This document shows positions 9,330 to 18,189 of a stretch of 20,317 bases of DNA, one piece after another. Below the pieces are notes generated by a model, which saw only the letters and a list, made by a program, of their open reading frames with translations, made no database searches and had not been told where the DNA came from. Origin of the DNA: Sphaeroforma sirkka (lineage: Eukaryota; Opisthokonta; Ichthyosporea; Ichthyophonida); contig LUCW03002086.1 in assembly GCA_001586965.3 (NCBI GenBank), forward strand, positions 37,501-57,817. The letters are read 5' to 3'. A program made the position numbers and the translations under genes. Every line of letters starts with the position of its first letter. Position 1 is the stretch's first letter.

Positions 9330-9723
9330 CTGCGTGTAAAGGTGTACTGGTTTAGAACAATATATACCTAACTTGTTTTGGTGCGAAAGCTTGATTCATT
9401 GATATATATACGCATGAGACCAACGATAATAGAGCAAAAACATGCCGTTCTGCACTCAGTGACTGAACTATATACCAGTGCACCCTATAACCTTCGCATG
9501 CAATAAAGAGTGTGCGTGTGTGCATTAAAATCTAGTGGCGGATTGCTTATCCTGACGCGAACAAATAAACTGGGAGAATAACTGTAACTTCGGCATAGAT
9601 AGTGCAGGGAATATATCCAGGCAATACGTACAGACGTACAATCACAAAGTACCCTACTATGAAGAAATATAAAGTGAACAAGCAATGAAAAGCATAAGTC
9701 AGAGATAGCCACCTCGCACTCAC
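9330..9723 (-). other. Predicted intron of the CxxCxxCC gene
   Basis: The donor is G|GTGAGT with GT at 9723-9722, a full consensus. The proposed acceptor is ACACGCAG with AG at 9331-9330. Phase is preserved because the upstream exon leaves two bases and the downstream exon supplies one. Alternative acceptors exist inside this interval (for example TTCATAG near 9665), so the acceptor is less certain than the donor. Confidence 0.55.
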
Positions 9724-9863
9724 CGGTGAACGTCGAATTTTGGGCTGCGACTCATAAGAAAGACGTCGTGGGGATCCAGCATGATATTGTTTGAGTATGA
9801 TCGACAACACCCGCCACAGCCAGTGCAAGAGAACTGGAATATATCTGAATCAGTGGCCAGCAT
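9724..9863 (-). CDS. CxxCxxCC family protein, cysteine-cluster exon
   Basis: From ATG9863 this exon encodes 46 codons plus two bases before the GTGAGT donor. It contains FSCTGCGGCC, the CxxCxxCC signature of YkgJ/PF03692-type proteins, followed by IMLDPHDVFLMS, which matches the family's hydrophobic-x-x-x-Asp-hydrophobic helix after the cluster. The frame stays open upstream to a plausible acceptor (CTCTGCACAG, exon starting at 9907), adding 14 codons, so Met9863 may be internal and one or more 5' exons may lie further upstream. The exon is too short to stand out by ORF length, and other frames overlap it. Confidence 0.72.
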
Positions 9864-9907
9864 TTTCTGTCCCTTTACTATGGCATTTAATGCCTTGAGA
9901 GAGAAGT

Positions 9908-10380
9908 CTGTGCAGAGCCGCGTTTGAAACAGATTAGTTCAATAATGACTGTAATTGAGCATGTGCTGTACGCCTGCATCATGAATGGATGTGACAAGCA
10001 AACCTGTTTGTTATTAGTTCGCTCTATTTGAGCCGAGACGATGGATCATCGCGTGTATTCGCCAAAACAGATCCAACACACTAGTGAGATCAATCACCAT
10101 ATCAGTATAAAAAAGATCCCCAACGCGAAGCTTCTTTTACCTTAGCATGTAGATCGATTGATAACTCATACACATATACAAAGATCCACACATGTATCAA
10201 ACGCAAATTTTACGAATAGAAACGTATACAGATTTTTAAAACCTTTGAAGCTCAAATCGAGCGCACACAAGTATGATATGAGCATACAATGTCAGAGAAT
10301 ACGAATTCATTATATGTGCAAGGATATGAAAGTACATAACAAAGATATACCAATGTATAACCGTACGTAGCACTATACTT
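9908..10380. other. Gap upstream of the cysteine-cluster exon
   Basis: This should contain the 5' end or promoter of the CxxCxxCC gene. A minus-strand ATG near 10108 opens 27 codons, but no convincing donor follows it. Nothing else is supported. Confidence 0.4.
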
Positions 10381-10382
10381 AT

Positions 10383-10383
10383 G

Positions 10384-10468
<85 letters not shown>

Positions 10469-10567
10469 CCTGCGTATTTGTATGTATATATGTGTGTGCG
10501 TATTTTTTTTTGTGTGTGTGCGTATATATATATATACATATATATATAGACGTGCGTGTGTGTATAC

Positions 10568-10600
<33 letters not shown>
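10383..10600. repeat. Compound (TA)n(TG)n(TA)n microsatellite
   Basis: TA, then about 14 TG units, then TA again to about 10464. A mixed region with TGTGTG and a T8 run follows, then more TA to 10600. ORFs seen across it are repeats of Tyr/Ile or His/Thr and are not genes. Confidence 0.95.
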
Positions 10601-10603
<3 letters not shown>

Positions 10604-10681
10604 CCACATATCGAATAGTATGTGTTTCATATTTAGATTTGAAAGTGATTGTATAAACCGGATGATTTCTGATCACAGTGA

Positions 10682-10861
10682 TTATACCAGGTTATAACGT
10701 GTATTTATACGAATGCGTACATAATATGATTGCATCATGCTTTCTCGCTCTAAAGTCCTTGCTTCTAAGGCTGTATTTGCCTCGGGGATAAGCTCATCAA
10801 TTGATTGTACTAAATAATCAAGGCAGTATGTCGATGAAAACAGTGCAGCGATGTAGTTCAG
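10682..10861 (-). CDS. Candidate 3'-terminal exon (59 codons)
   Basis: Following the acceptor-like CTAATGTAG with AG at 10863-10862, a frame opens with CTGAAC and runs 59 codons to TAA at 10684-10682. It is charged and helical in character (QSIDELIPEANTALEARTL). A second frame is open over part of the same stretch (YAYQSAIRIRQAISETY), so either an indel or a different splice pattern is possible. It is downstream, in gene orientation, of the exon at 11160-11532 and could belong to the same gene. No family is recognised. Confidence 0.25.
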   Translation of the reverse strand: MNYIAALFSSTYCLDYLVQSIDELIPEANTALEARTLERESMMQSYYVRIRINTRYNLV

Positions 10862-10863
10862 CT

Positions 10864-11159
10864 ACATTAGATTGACATGTATAAGTCTCACTGATAGCTT
10901 GTCGAATACGAATAGCTGATTGGTAGGCATATATGATATAGTATCCAACTACCTCATTTCACGAAGCATTGCTACGCAAAGCAGACAATCACTGATGTCA
11001 GAACAGTTCCAAAGAACATGGTGAACAGTTACAAACTCAAAGAACATTGCGAAACAAAATGAAAAATGAGAATGCACATGCCATTCAAAGCTACCATTTT
11101 ACCTTCACCATAACATACCCGAACACGGCCACACTCCGTAAAGCTGTTGGAATACATAC
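10864..11159 (-). other. Presumed intron(s) of the putative mitochondrial-protein gene
   Basis: It begins at the GTATGT donor at 11159-11154. The reading frame of exon 1 stays open to 11029 but loses protein-like character. I could not fix the acceptor: GCGTAG|CA near 10975 and CTAATGTAG near 10863 are the best candidates. Confidence 0.3.
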
Positions 11160-11532
11160 CTGGTGCCACAGTGTACTTGTGGTTGGAATTCGTGTCATCG
11201 TTTGCGAAAGCTTGAAGTTCTCGCCGTAAGGACGCCGTGCTCAGTCCTGGTGCTGGCTGTTCCACATGACCCTCGTGAGATGCACTGAAACATCTCCTCT
11301 GCCGCCAAAGTACATCGACCATTTCCTCCTTTGATCCGCTTCCCCTTACTTCCAACAACAGACTCTTATTGGAAAGCTTACCTACTATCGGCCTGATATA
11401 CGATGGTGACGTACTTAAAACATATTTTGCAATAGGACCTAAGCTTCGTTGGAAATTTGATCGAATGATACATGGTATATCTCGGCGAGTGACAGTGAAC
11501 CCCAACATTTTGTGTAGCAATTGTGAAGCCAT
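11160..11532 (-). CDS. First exon of a putative mitochondrial protein, unknown family
   Basis: ATG11532 opens 124 codons plus one base to a strong donor (CCAG|GTATGT at 11159-11154). The first 60 residues contain Arg/Lys but almost no acidic residues (RR at 16-17, then spaced R and K), which suits an amphipathic mitochondrial presequence. RRCFSAS at 79-85 resembles an MPP R-3 cleavage motif (R-x-F|S). A second methionine at 9 is possible. After the possible cleavage site come a Pro/Gly segment and a helix-prone SLRRELQAF. Reading past the donor gives 43 more codons of unlike composition. I do not recognise the family, and a chance ORF is not excluded. Confidence 0.5.
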
Positions 11533-11719
11533 ATTGATGTAGTCTGATGTTCAGCGTGCATTTTTGTGTGAATGATTTTTTAGTCCAAGGAATAAACAAT
11601 CAAGCGATCAATGACATAAACCAACGACATCAACAGCCTTCTCCATCGAACAAAGCGTAGTCTTTATGTTTATTCGACCATGCATACTTTAAAAAAAAAA
11701 AGTAGATACAGTCGTGTCA
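11533..11719. other. Probable 5' region of the minus-strand gene
   Basis: A short AT-rich stretch with an A11 run at 11691-11701. No clear TATA box is seen on the minus strand. Confidence 0.3.
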
Positions 11720-11816
11720 CTCTACCTCTACCTCTACCTCTTTCTCTCTCGCTCACACACACACACACTCTCTCTCTCTCTCTCTCTCTCGGTGATCTCC
11801 CTCTCTCTCCTTCTCT
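11720..11816. repeat. (CTACCT)n, (AC)n and (CT)n simple repeats
   Basis: Three CTACCT units pass into CT-rich sequence, seven AC dinucleotides and a long (TC)n run, giving a pyrimidine-rich strand overall. Confidence 0.93.
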
Positions 11817-12270
11817 AAAAGGGATACGACATTAAACATATATTTATTATTTTTAGGTCGGATGCACGTCCGAAGGACCAGATCTCGCCACATTTTCGCG
11901 TAAATATTCTATGACGCATCACGCATGTGTACATGAGCCAATCGGCTGTTGTTAGCATCCGTGAAGCATTTGGACTTTGGTTGAATCAAACCTTTTTTTT
12001 TTCTCATTATTATGAAGGAGTTTCGGCACGCCTATTGAGTTTTCGAGACTCTTCGGTACCCTGAATTTTGGCAGGTCCCGAATGATGAGTAATGATTCTA
12101 GAAATTCGTATTGGGTTTTTATTTCAGGGCCCAAGCCAGGGTTAATCATATATAACCAGGCAGGCCCTGATGATTTTTGCGTGTCATTCTCATGGGTCAT
12201 ACTTAAAATTGTCTATGTATATTCACGAACAAAGCAAAAGTGTCTACGAATATACATAACGATGACGCCA
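11817..12270. other. Intergenic stretch with two hairpins
   Basis: No supported gene. The 82-codon minus ORF at 11952-12200 has no recognisable motif. Two stem-loops are visible: 12124-12170, with outer stem TCAGGGCC/GGCCCTGA and an inner imperfect stem, and 12215-12257, with ATGTATATTC pairing with GAATATACAT. These could be remnants of non-coding mobile DNA. Confidence 0.45.
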
Positions 12271-12586
12271 TGAGAAAGTTCGAGAACTTTGTAGCAGAGG
12301 GTTTTCTAGGCCCGTGCCTTTCCCTCTCACTACGAGTGTTATAGTCTACGAGTGTTATAGTTGTAGTTAATAGCCTAGGATGTTAGTAGTACAAGTTCGT
12401 TCGGGAATAGATAGAGATAGGTCCCGGCGGACTATAAAAGCAGTCCACGTCCAGCGCTATAGTGGAGACTTTCACTAAGAATATAAGGAAAACAAGAACG
12501 AAGAGGACTAAAGACTGCTTATATCGTAAACCTAAGAATTAAGCTACTACTACCGAATTTTGGGATTTTATGATTTTTTTGGCGCC
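12271..12586 (+). repeat. LTR-like fragment with TATA box and PBS-like end
   Basis: It starts TGAGAAAGTTCGAGAAC, contains two copies of TACGAGTGTTATAGT 16 bp apart (12331, 12347), a TATAAAA at 12433-12439 and, at 12580, TGGCGCC followed by AAAACTG. That last feature resembles the tRNA-complementary primer-binding sites that follow a 5' LTR. No second copy exists in the window and the 3' edge is ill-defined. It may be the 5' end of a different retroelement into which the element at 12829 inserted, or the true 5' LTR of this element. Confidence 0.4.
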
Positions 12587-12828
12587 AAAACTGTGATATT
12601 AATTTTTTGGGCCGACTTTTGGATTTGGAGAGTAAGGACCGAATTTTGGGAAATTCGAGGGACCTTATAATATAAGCGGCTGGAGGGGCCCTTCAAGGAT
12701 TGTCTCGACTAACAGGGGATTGACGTCGATCATAGGACGGCGCACTCTCTCAGCGAAAAGGAATTGTGATAACGGCTGTAACTTTGGTAGGACCGGGTAC
12801 CCCGTTATCAGTGCGACTTTGGCGTACA
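12587..12828 (+). other. Leader-like sequence before the LTR at 12829
   Basis: A non-coding 242-bp segment between the PBS-like site and the TG of the LTR, with CCGAATTTTGGG appearing at 12553 and again near 12639. It would be the leader of the outer element if the nested interpretation holds. Confidence 0.3.
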
Positions 12829-13416
12829 TGTAGAAATCCGGTCAGTCTAAAATATCAAGATCAATTGAGATAATACATTGGTTTTTATTTGTATTTTAAA
12901 TAATTTAGTACAAGCTCTTTTTCCAATATTTCCAAAGTGTTCTAAATTCACTTTGATGGCTCCAATAGCCTGAGTATTTGGTATGACTCATCAACTTGGA
13001 CCTATTTGAGACATTAGTAGATGTAGGATATTATAAACTAAATTTTATAATCTCCGAACTACTACTTATAGATTTTGGTCCTCCCGCCAATCTCCAAAAT
13101 CCAATAAGTCTTTTTCTTTTTTTAACTTTTCTTCAGATGGAACTTTATTTATATCAGCTAATGTATTAACGTGACTTACGTTATTATGTCTATTTACAAA
13201 TTAGGCAAGTGGTCATGAACATTTAGTACTTCTAGTGAAAATTATTCAATAAAGAACAGCTAGAGGTACGCCCTGTGTGATCGAGGATATTTAGGCTCTT
13301 AACAAGAGGCAGTCCCGATCATTCTTACACAAGCTACCACTGCTAAATCCTAACTGACTAAATTGTATTTTAGTTTAACATAGTTTGAAACCTAGTAATT
13401 TCCATCGAAGTTTACA
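12829..13416 (+). repeat. 5' LTR (588 bp)
   Basis: TG...CA boundaries. It carries AATAAA at 13248-13253 and a long conserved block (GATCGAGGATATTTAGGCTC and following) shared with the 3' copy. A 201-bp segment (12974-13174), bounded by TGA on both sides and containing a TATAAA at 13032, is absent from the 3' LTR. The following bases TATTTTTCAG do not look like a tRNA primer site. Confidence 0.8.
13248..13253 (+). terminator. Poly(A) signal in 5' LTR
   Basis: AATAAA is conserved in position with the 3' LTR copy at 20127-20132 and is the likely retroelement polyadenylation signal. Confidence 0.5.
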
Positions 13417-13495
13417 TATTTTTCAGTTATTTAGTAGTTACAGTAGTGTACTGCTTCTAGACTGTCTGACATCGATTTACTATCCAGCAAATACT

Positions 13496-15535
13496 ATGGC
13501 TAAGGGTACTTCTAAAGGTAAGGGAGCCGCTAGCTCTAGGCCTGCTAAGCCTGCCGAGGTTCCTGAGGTCCCTGTGGAAACACCTAGCCTGTCTGGAGTT
13601 GAGCCTGCCGAGGAAACTATTGGGGACGCCAATTCTGAGGTTGGTACAGAGGATAATTCTGAGGATGACTCGTCGGATCCTAAAGCCTTGGAAGAAGAGG
13701 TATCTACTACCGCGGAAAGGCTCGCCAGCGTCCGTGTATCACCTAGGAGTGAAGCTCAGGACCCCAGCTTGCCCCCCTGACTACGTGCCGTCAAATATTG
13801 GGGATAAACGTCGAAAGGCTGGAAAATTCGTGGATACGAATGTCGTGGACATTATAACTCCACATCTAAAGGACACTCCAGCACAAATCCGGAGTGAAAA
13901 GGAAGTATTGGACCTGTCCGAAAATTTCGGTTTCGCCATCGATGGAGAAGCCATTCCATTCAGCTCAAATCTTGGGGCCGAAGCTGAGGACGCCATAACT
14001 CGACAACGAGTTGTTGGATCCTCTCAATCTCGACGCCAATTGAACCGCACTGAAGCGCTCTTGAAGGAGCTAGCGGCAGCAGCAGTCGTGGACCCCTCTA
14101 TCGTGTCCCACTTGGCTGATATTCTTCCTATACCGAAGAAGAAGAAAAATTCGGGCCGAGTTTCGAACCCGAGACCTACTTGTTTACCAGCCAGTATGTT
14201 TACTACTAAGCCAGTTACCACTGGCGAGAGAGATAATATTTCAAAATTCAATCTCTATAGCTCTGATGCTACCATTGACCATCCTCTTGACAAACCTAAC
14301 CCTGTCAGAGGATATGATCGTATGGAACTCGATGAGGCTTACCATCCTCGTAATATCGACCCTCATTTGCCAACTAACCCTGGTAATCACGATTTTGGCA
14401 ATCGCTACACCAGTACCTCGTTAGAGAGTTCCCGCTCTAATCCTGAGGATGAGGAAGTGAGAACCAGACATACTCGTCTCAGGCTATTGCGCTCTGGTAT
14501 GCAAGTCCTTGAGGACCGTCTATTGAATGACTCTGACCTTGACGATAGGAAAGCGGATAACATTCGCTATCTAATCGATAACAAGAGAAAGGAAATAGAC
14601 ACCATCTTGGCACTAGCAGCCCGTAGCACTGAGCATGAGCCTCGTGAACACTTAGAACCAAGCTTTATAAAGCAGCTAGGTAACGCGCAGGCTGAGGTCG
14701 ATTTCTCTACTAATGAGAGTACAGTGGAGACACTGAAGGCCTTCGACCAACTTAAGGAGTCTGCCAGCCTTAGGGATAAGCAGATGATGAATGCCTTTAT
14801 TCATTTCTGTGAGCCAGGTGAATGGCGAACTATCTTGAAGGCTCATGAGCCCAACTGGAAAGCCCTACCCTGGCACCAGTTGCGTGATAATATACTTAAC
14901 ACCTTTTTTTGAAGATGCACGTGACCGTGAACTTCTAGAGTCTCGCAAGTTCTTTGCGAACGATACCACTATTCGAGGTGCTCTAGCTCATATGACACAT
15001 ATGAATACTCGGATGGGTGGTCGTACCCTATACTGGCGAATATTTATTAATTTGTCAGATGATGGAGACTCTGGGAGCTAATCTCTTTAAGAAAGTCAAT
15101 GATGACATCATCGCCTATGGTGATTTGCGATCTATGCCTTGGTCTGTCTTTGAGAAGATAGTACACACAAGCATACCAATTCCTCTACTAGAGTACTTAG
15201 TACCACGAGCTACACCCAGCCCACTAAGCGAAACGCAGTAGAGACTAATACTGCGCGTAGTACTAAGAAACCTCGCACTACTACTGGAGGGGGTACTGGC
15301 TCTACTTCTACCGAACCGAAAGGTGATAAGAAGGTGAGAACGCCTTGCAAGAAGTGTGGTTACAACCTCACAAAACGTAATGGCAAGTGGAATGGTAGAC
15401 ACGACCCTGTTAAGTGTGCACCAGGCAAGCCAGATTTTGGACACTATATGAAAGAGTGTGCTACTTGCAAAGGGTACTAACGGTTGGCACAAAGAGGATT
15501 GCAAGGACTTACCAGACGTCCAAGTTAAGCACTGA
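13496..15535 (+). pseudogene. gag: gag, frameshifted
   Basis: The start is ATG13496, 80 bp after the 5' LTR. The N-terminal part is basic, then Pro/Glu/Ser-rich; the centre (about 14480-15230) is a helical capsid-like region. The C-terminal part has zinc-binding motifs: CKKC with later H and C at 15346-15420, then CATC with H and C at 15457-15502. The frame changes at about five points: the C6 run 13772-13777, the T7 run 14904-14910, about 15030-15060, about 15215, and about 15468-15475 within the second knuckle. After the last change the frame reaches TGA 15533-15535, in the same frame as the protease. Gag would package element RNA in cytoplasmic particles. No family beyond generic retrotransposon gag is recognised. 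Confidence 0.7.
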
Positions 15536-15544
15536 CAGTACCAT

Positions 15545-16087
15545 ATGTGCGCACTAGAGCAAGATTATGAGAAAATGTTCAATAAAATCTATACCAAAGG
15601 AGATGAACGTATCTTTCAAACAGTTTTCGTAAATGGAGAAAAAGTTATGGCACTATTTGATCCAGGGGCTGAAGTCTCTGCTATCTCATGCCGAGTAGCC
15701 TACGCTACAGATATGGCTGTCCATAACGAAACAACTGATTTAATCTTGGGAAATGGCAAAGTTACTACTTGCGAACAAGCCATTGACTATGCACACATAA
15801 TGCTGTCAGATAGAAGAGAAGTGAAGACTCACCTAATCGTTACTGACATGTCTCAGAAATACGATTTAATTATAGGTATGACTGATCTTCTCAGTTTAGG
15901 TATAACACTCACTGGTCTGCCTAATGGGCTAGACCCGAATAAAGATCAGTCAGATGATAATATGTTAAATATACCTAAACCTCCGGAAGGTGAAGCAAAG
16001 GATATGATTCCGCACTTCACCGATATAATTATGGACTTAATTATACAAAACAGGAAGATTGCAATAACTGACTGGTGTATGTTTTAA
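15545..16087 (+). CDS. Retroelement aspartic protease region
   Basis: This is a 180-codon open frame. ALFDPGAEVSAIS (residues 37-49) aligns with the retropepsin active-site loop and YDLIIGMTDLL with the C-terminal Ile-Gly-(Met/Arg) segment. The usual D-(T/S)-G triplet reads D39-P-G, a change expected to harm catalysis. The frame is continuous with gag's final frame across one TGA, so ATG15545 need not be a real start. The frame ends at TAA 16085, overlapping the RT frame, which opens at 16068. Confidence 0.75.
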   Translation: MCALEQDYEKMFNKIYTKGDERIFQTVFVNGEKVMALFDPGAEVSAISCRVAYATDMAVHNETTDLILGNGKVTTCEQAIDYAHIMLSDRREVKTHLIVTDMSQKYDLIIGMTDLLSLGITLTGLPNGLDPNKDQSDDNMLNIPKPPEGEAKDMIPHFTDIIMDLIIQNRKIAITDWCMF

Positions 16088-17060
16088 GTTCTCTAATGGG
16101 TACGTTAGACTTGACTTAACAAACGTCGACTTCTCTAAGTTAAAGTGTCCTTCACATAACTACGTGAGTTGGAGACACAAAGACATTGTCATAACCCAAA
16201 TCGAAGATTGGTTAAAACAGGGTCTAATTGAAATCAATTATGATGCAACCCCAGTTAACTTAGCTCTCTTAGCGGTCGATCAATATAAATCTGATGGAAC
16301 GTTTAATAAAACAAGAGTAGTACTAGACCTGTCGCCAATCAACAAACTAATTCCGCAACATAGTTTTTCCTTACCTAAGATAAGCGAGATACTACGCAAA
16401 ATGGAGGGTGCGACTATCTTTTCCAAGATAGACTTAAAAGCTGCATTCCATCAACTACAGATATATGAGCCTCATAGGAAATACTTTTCCTTTACTTGGC
16501 AAGGTAAGAAGTACCAGTTTAAAGGTGCACCTGAAGGCTTACACATGTTGCCTTCTTTCTTCCAACAAGTTATGATGGAACTATTTGCGGACCTGTCGTA
16601 TAACGTATCAGTCTATTTAGATGATATAGTTATCTTTACAAAGACAGCACATGAACATGCTAAACTCGTTAAAGAAGTCTTAAAGGGACTTAATCATGCT
16701 AAACTTAAGATTAACGAAGACAAGTGTTCTTTTGCTAAAGATACTATACACTTACTTGGCTACAAAGTATCTGCAGCAGGGGTAGAAATTGATCCTGGCA
16801 AGAAACAGTTTCTGTTGGATTTATCAACACCAATTACTGGAAGAGATGTGAACTCTGTGTGTGGGTTTGTTAACTTCTTCTCGGATTCGGTACCGCATCT
16901 TTCTCATTACTTAAAACCTTTCAGTCACCTACGGCTGCACAAAGGACCTTTGGGAAAGCTTTGGACTAAAGAATGTGATGATGCATTTAAACTAGTCAAA
17001 AGTAAAGTAATGGACGCACCCATCATGCAGTACCCTGTGGATGGTGTCCCATTCAAGTAG
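16068..17060 (+). CDS. Reverse transcriptase (Ty3/gypsy type)
   Basis: The frame is open from 16068, and the first Met is 16164. Counting from that Met: RVVLDLSPINKL (51-62), FSKIDLKAAFHQL with catalytic D90 (86-98), then FKGAPEGL (119-126) where most relatives have PFGL, and YLDDIVIF (151-158) with the two catalytic Asp at bases 16620-16625. LLGYKVSAAGVEIDP and the thumb/connection region follow. It copies element RNA into cDNA. The frame stops at 17058-17060, one base off the RNase H frame. All core RT residues visible here are intact apart from the PEGL variant. Confidence 0.88.
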   Translation: MTGVCFKFSNGYVRLDLTNVDFSKLKCPSHNYVSWRHKDIVITQIEDWLKQGLIEINYDATPVNLALLAVDQYKSDGTFNKTRVVLDLSPINKLIPQHSFSLPKISEILRKMEGATIFSKIDLKAAFHQLQIYEPHRKYFSFTWQGKKYQFKGAPEGLHMLPSFFQQVMMELFADLSYNVSVYLDDIVIFTKTAHEHAKLVKEVLKGLNHAKLKINEDKCSFAKDTIHLLGYKVSAAGVEIDPGKKQFLLDLSTPITGRDVNSVCGFVNFFSDSVPHLSHYLKPFSHLRLHKGPLGKLWTKECDDAFKLVKSKVMDAPIMQYPVDGVPFK

Positions 17061-17435
17061 CAACCGACGCTTCAGATCGAGCGGTAGGTGGAGTGCTTTA
17101 CCAAACGATAAATGGTAAACCGCGCTACATACAATTCTTTAGCAAGAGTTATAATAAGAGTCAACGGAATTACCCTACCGTTAAACAAGAGCTCCTTGCT
17201 ATAGTTACTGCGCTAAGACAGTTTAAAGACTACCTTTATGGAAGTTACTTTACTGTCGCCTGTGATCAAAAGTCTTTAACATACTTAAAGATATGAACCC
17301 TGATTCACAGTTGGTGAGCCGCTGGCATGACATTATTGCCAAGTTCGCTTTTAATATAACACACATTCCAGGAATACATAACCATCTTCCTGACATGCTC
17401 TCTCGACTTGTGCCCGACTACCAGAAAACAGTCAA
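17057..17435 (+). pseudogene. RNase H domain and tether, two frames
   Basis: Frame one (17057-17296) begins VATDASDRAVGGVLYQ, with the first Asp at 17066, the Glu in KQELLAIV (17189) and the Asp in ACDQKSL (17264), which are the RNase H acidic residues. Frame two (from 17293) continues with NPDSQLVSRWHDI, then FNITHIPGIHNHLPDMLSR, the usual end of gypsy RNase H. The two frames meet at ATGA 17293-17296. The domain removes RNA from the RNA/DNA hybrid. A frameshift also separates it from RT at about 17056. Confidence 0.82.
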
Positions 17436-17498
17436 AGAGTTATTAGCAACCGATTGGATGCTAAATAAAAATGGTTTAACCTCGCTCAATCACGATGG

Positions 17499-17979
17499 GG
17501 TCCATTTACTGTTGATATGTTCGCCGCAGAACATAACAAACAGGTTTCTGAATATAGGTCGTTGACTCATCCTAAAGGTGATGCATTTCAGCTTGACTTA
17601 TCAAAGCATAATGCGTGGGCTAACCCCACCTTGTCAACTTATCGCACAGTTGTTAAATTATGTTAATATTACTAAATCTACCATTACGCTGTGTTGTCCC
17701 TTACGTAACTCCGACCCATGGATACGTGATTTAATTAATATGATTCAAGACGAACCTATTTATGTCGACCGTGAAACCGACACGTTCTTGTATCAGGGAT
17801 CCTATTCTATTAAGAAGACACCTTGGAAACACACCATTGTTTGTCGCATCGGTCCTGCAGGTACCACTAAGTGGAAACCCTCAACCGAATTCTTAGCTAA
17901 ACTAGAGGAGTCTAAAGAGTTTGAACAAAAGCTCAAGCTCGTACAACACATGCACCCAACAAGATTGCAGTCGAGGTAA
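17499..17979 (+). pseudogene. DIRS-like (Dam-like) module between RNase H and integrase
   Basis: One frame (17499-17666) encodes FTVDMFAAEHNKQ, DAFQLDLSKHNAWANP; the next (to 17979) continues VNITKSTITLCCPLRNSDPW and IRDLINMIQDEPIYV. The pattern Asp-x-Phe-Ala-x-x-x-Asn, Asp-Ala-Phe, Asn-Pro and then Cys-Pro-Leu...Pro-Trp resembles, from memory, the module after RNase H in DIRS-type and some protist Ty3-like pols, described for DIRS as related to phage Dam methyltransferase. The expected Asn-Pro-Pro-aromatic reads Asn-Pro-Thr-Leu, so methyltransferase activity is doubtful. A frameshift occurs near 17660. Confidence 0.55.
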
Positions 17980-18180
17980 TGCCGATTGAAACGGCATTAG
18001 ATCGTAAAAACATGGAACTAGCTAAGGCCATGGATCAAAGACTCAAAACTCTAAGAGAACCTGAAGCTCGCACTCAACTACTTAAAGCGCTGCTTAAGAA
18101 CAGCCAGGAGTTGCAGAAACAACTGAAGAAGATACTTCAACAATCCAATGTTGTCAATTATGTATCTCAGGAGTCTACCC
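17973..18180 (+). other. Charged helical linker of pol
   Basis: An open frame encodes MPIETALDRKNMELAKAM, then a Leu/Lys/Gln-rich segment (LLKALLKNSQELQKQLKKIL), probably a coiled-coil spacer before the integrase. Frame changes at both ends (about 17965 and about 18175). Confidence 0.5.
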
Positions 18181-18189
18181 TCCTGATAC

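Noticed and set aside
7575..9355. Several plus-strand ORFs of 60-143 codons opposite the CxxCxxCC gene
   Set aside because: They are antisense shadows of the long minus-strand exon, Ser/Cys/His-rich without motifs.
9485..9828. Two minus-strand ORFs of 75 and 93 codons with hydrophobic stretches
   Set aside because: They cross the consensus GTGAGT donor and lie mostly in the predicted intron; the third frame with CxxCGxCC is the coding one in this exon.
10236..10676. ORFs of 65-146 codons on both strands
   Set aside because: They are produced by (TA)n and (TG)n repeats; no protein-like composition.
11952..12200. 82-codon minus-strand ORF
   Set aside because: No motif, overlaps the 12124-12170 hairpin and lies next to retroelement-like DNA.
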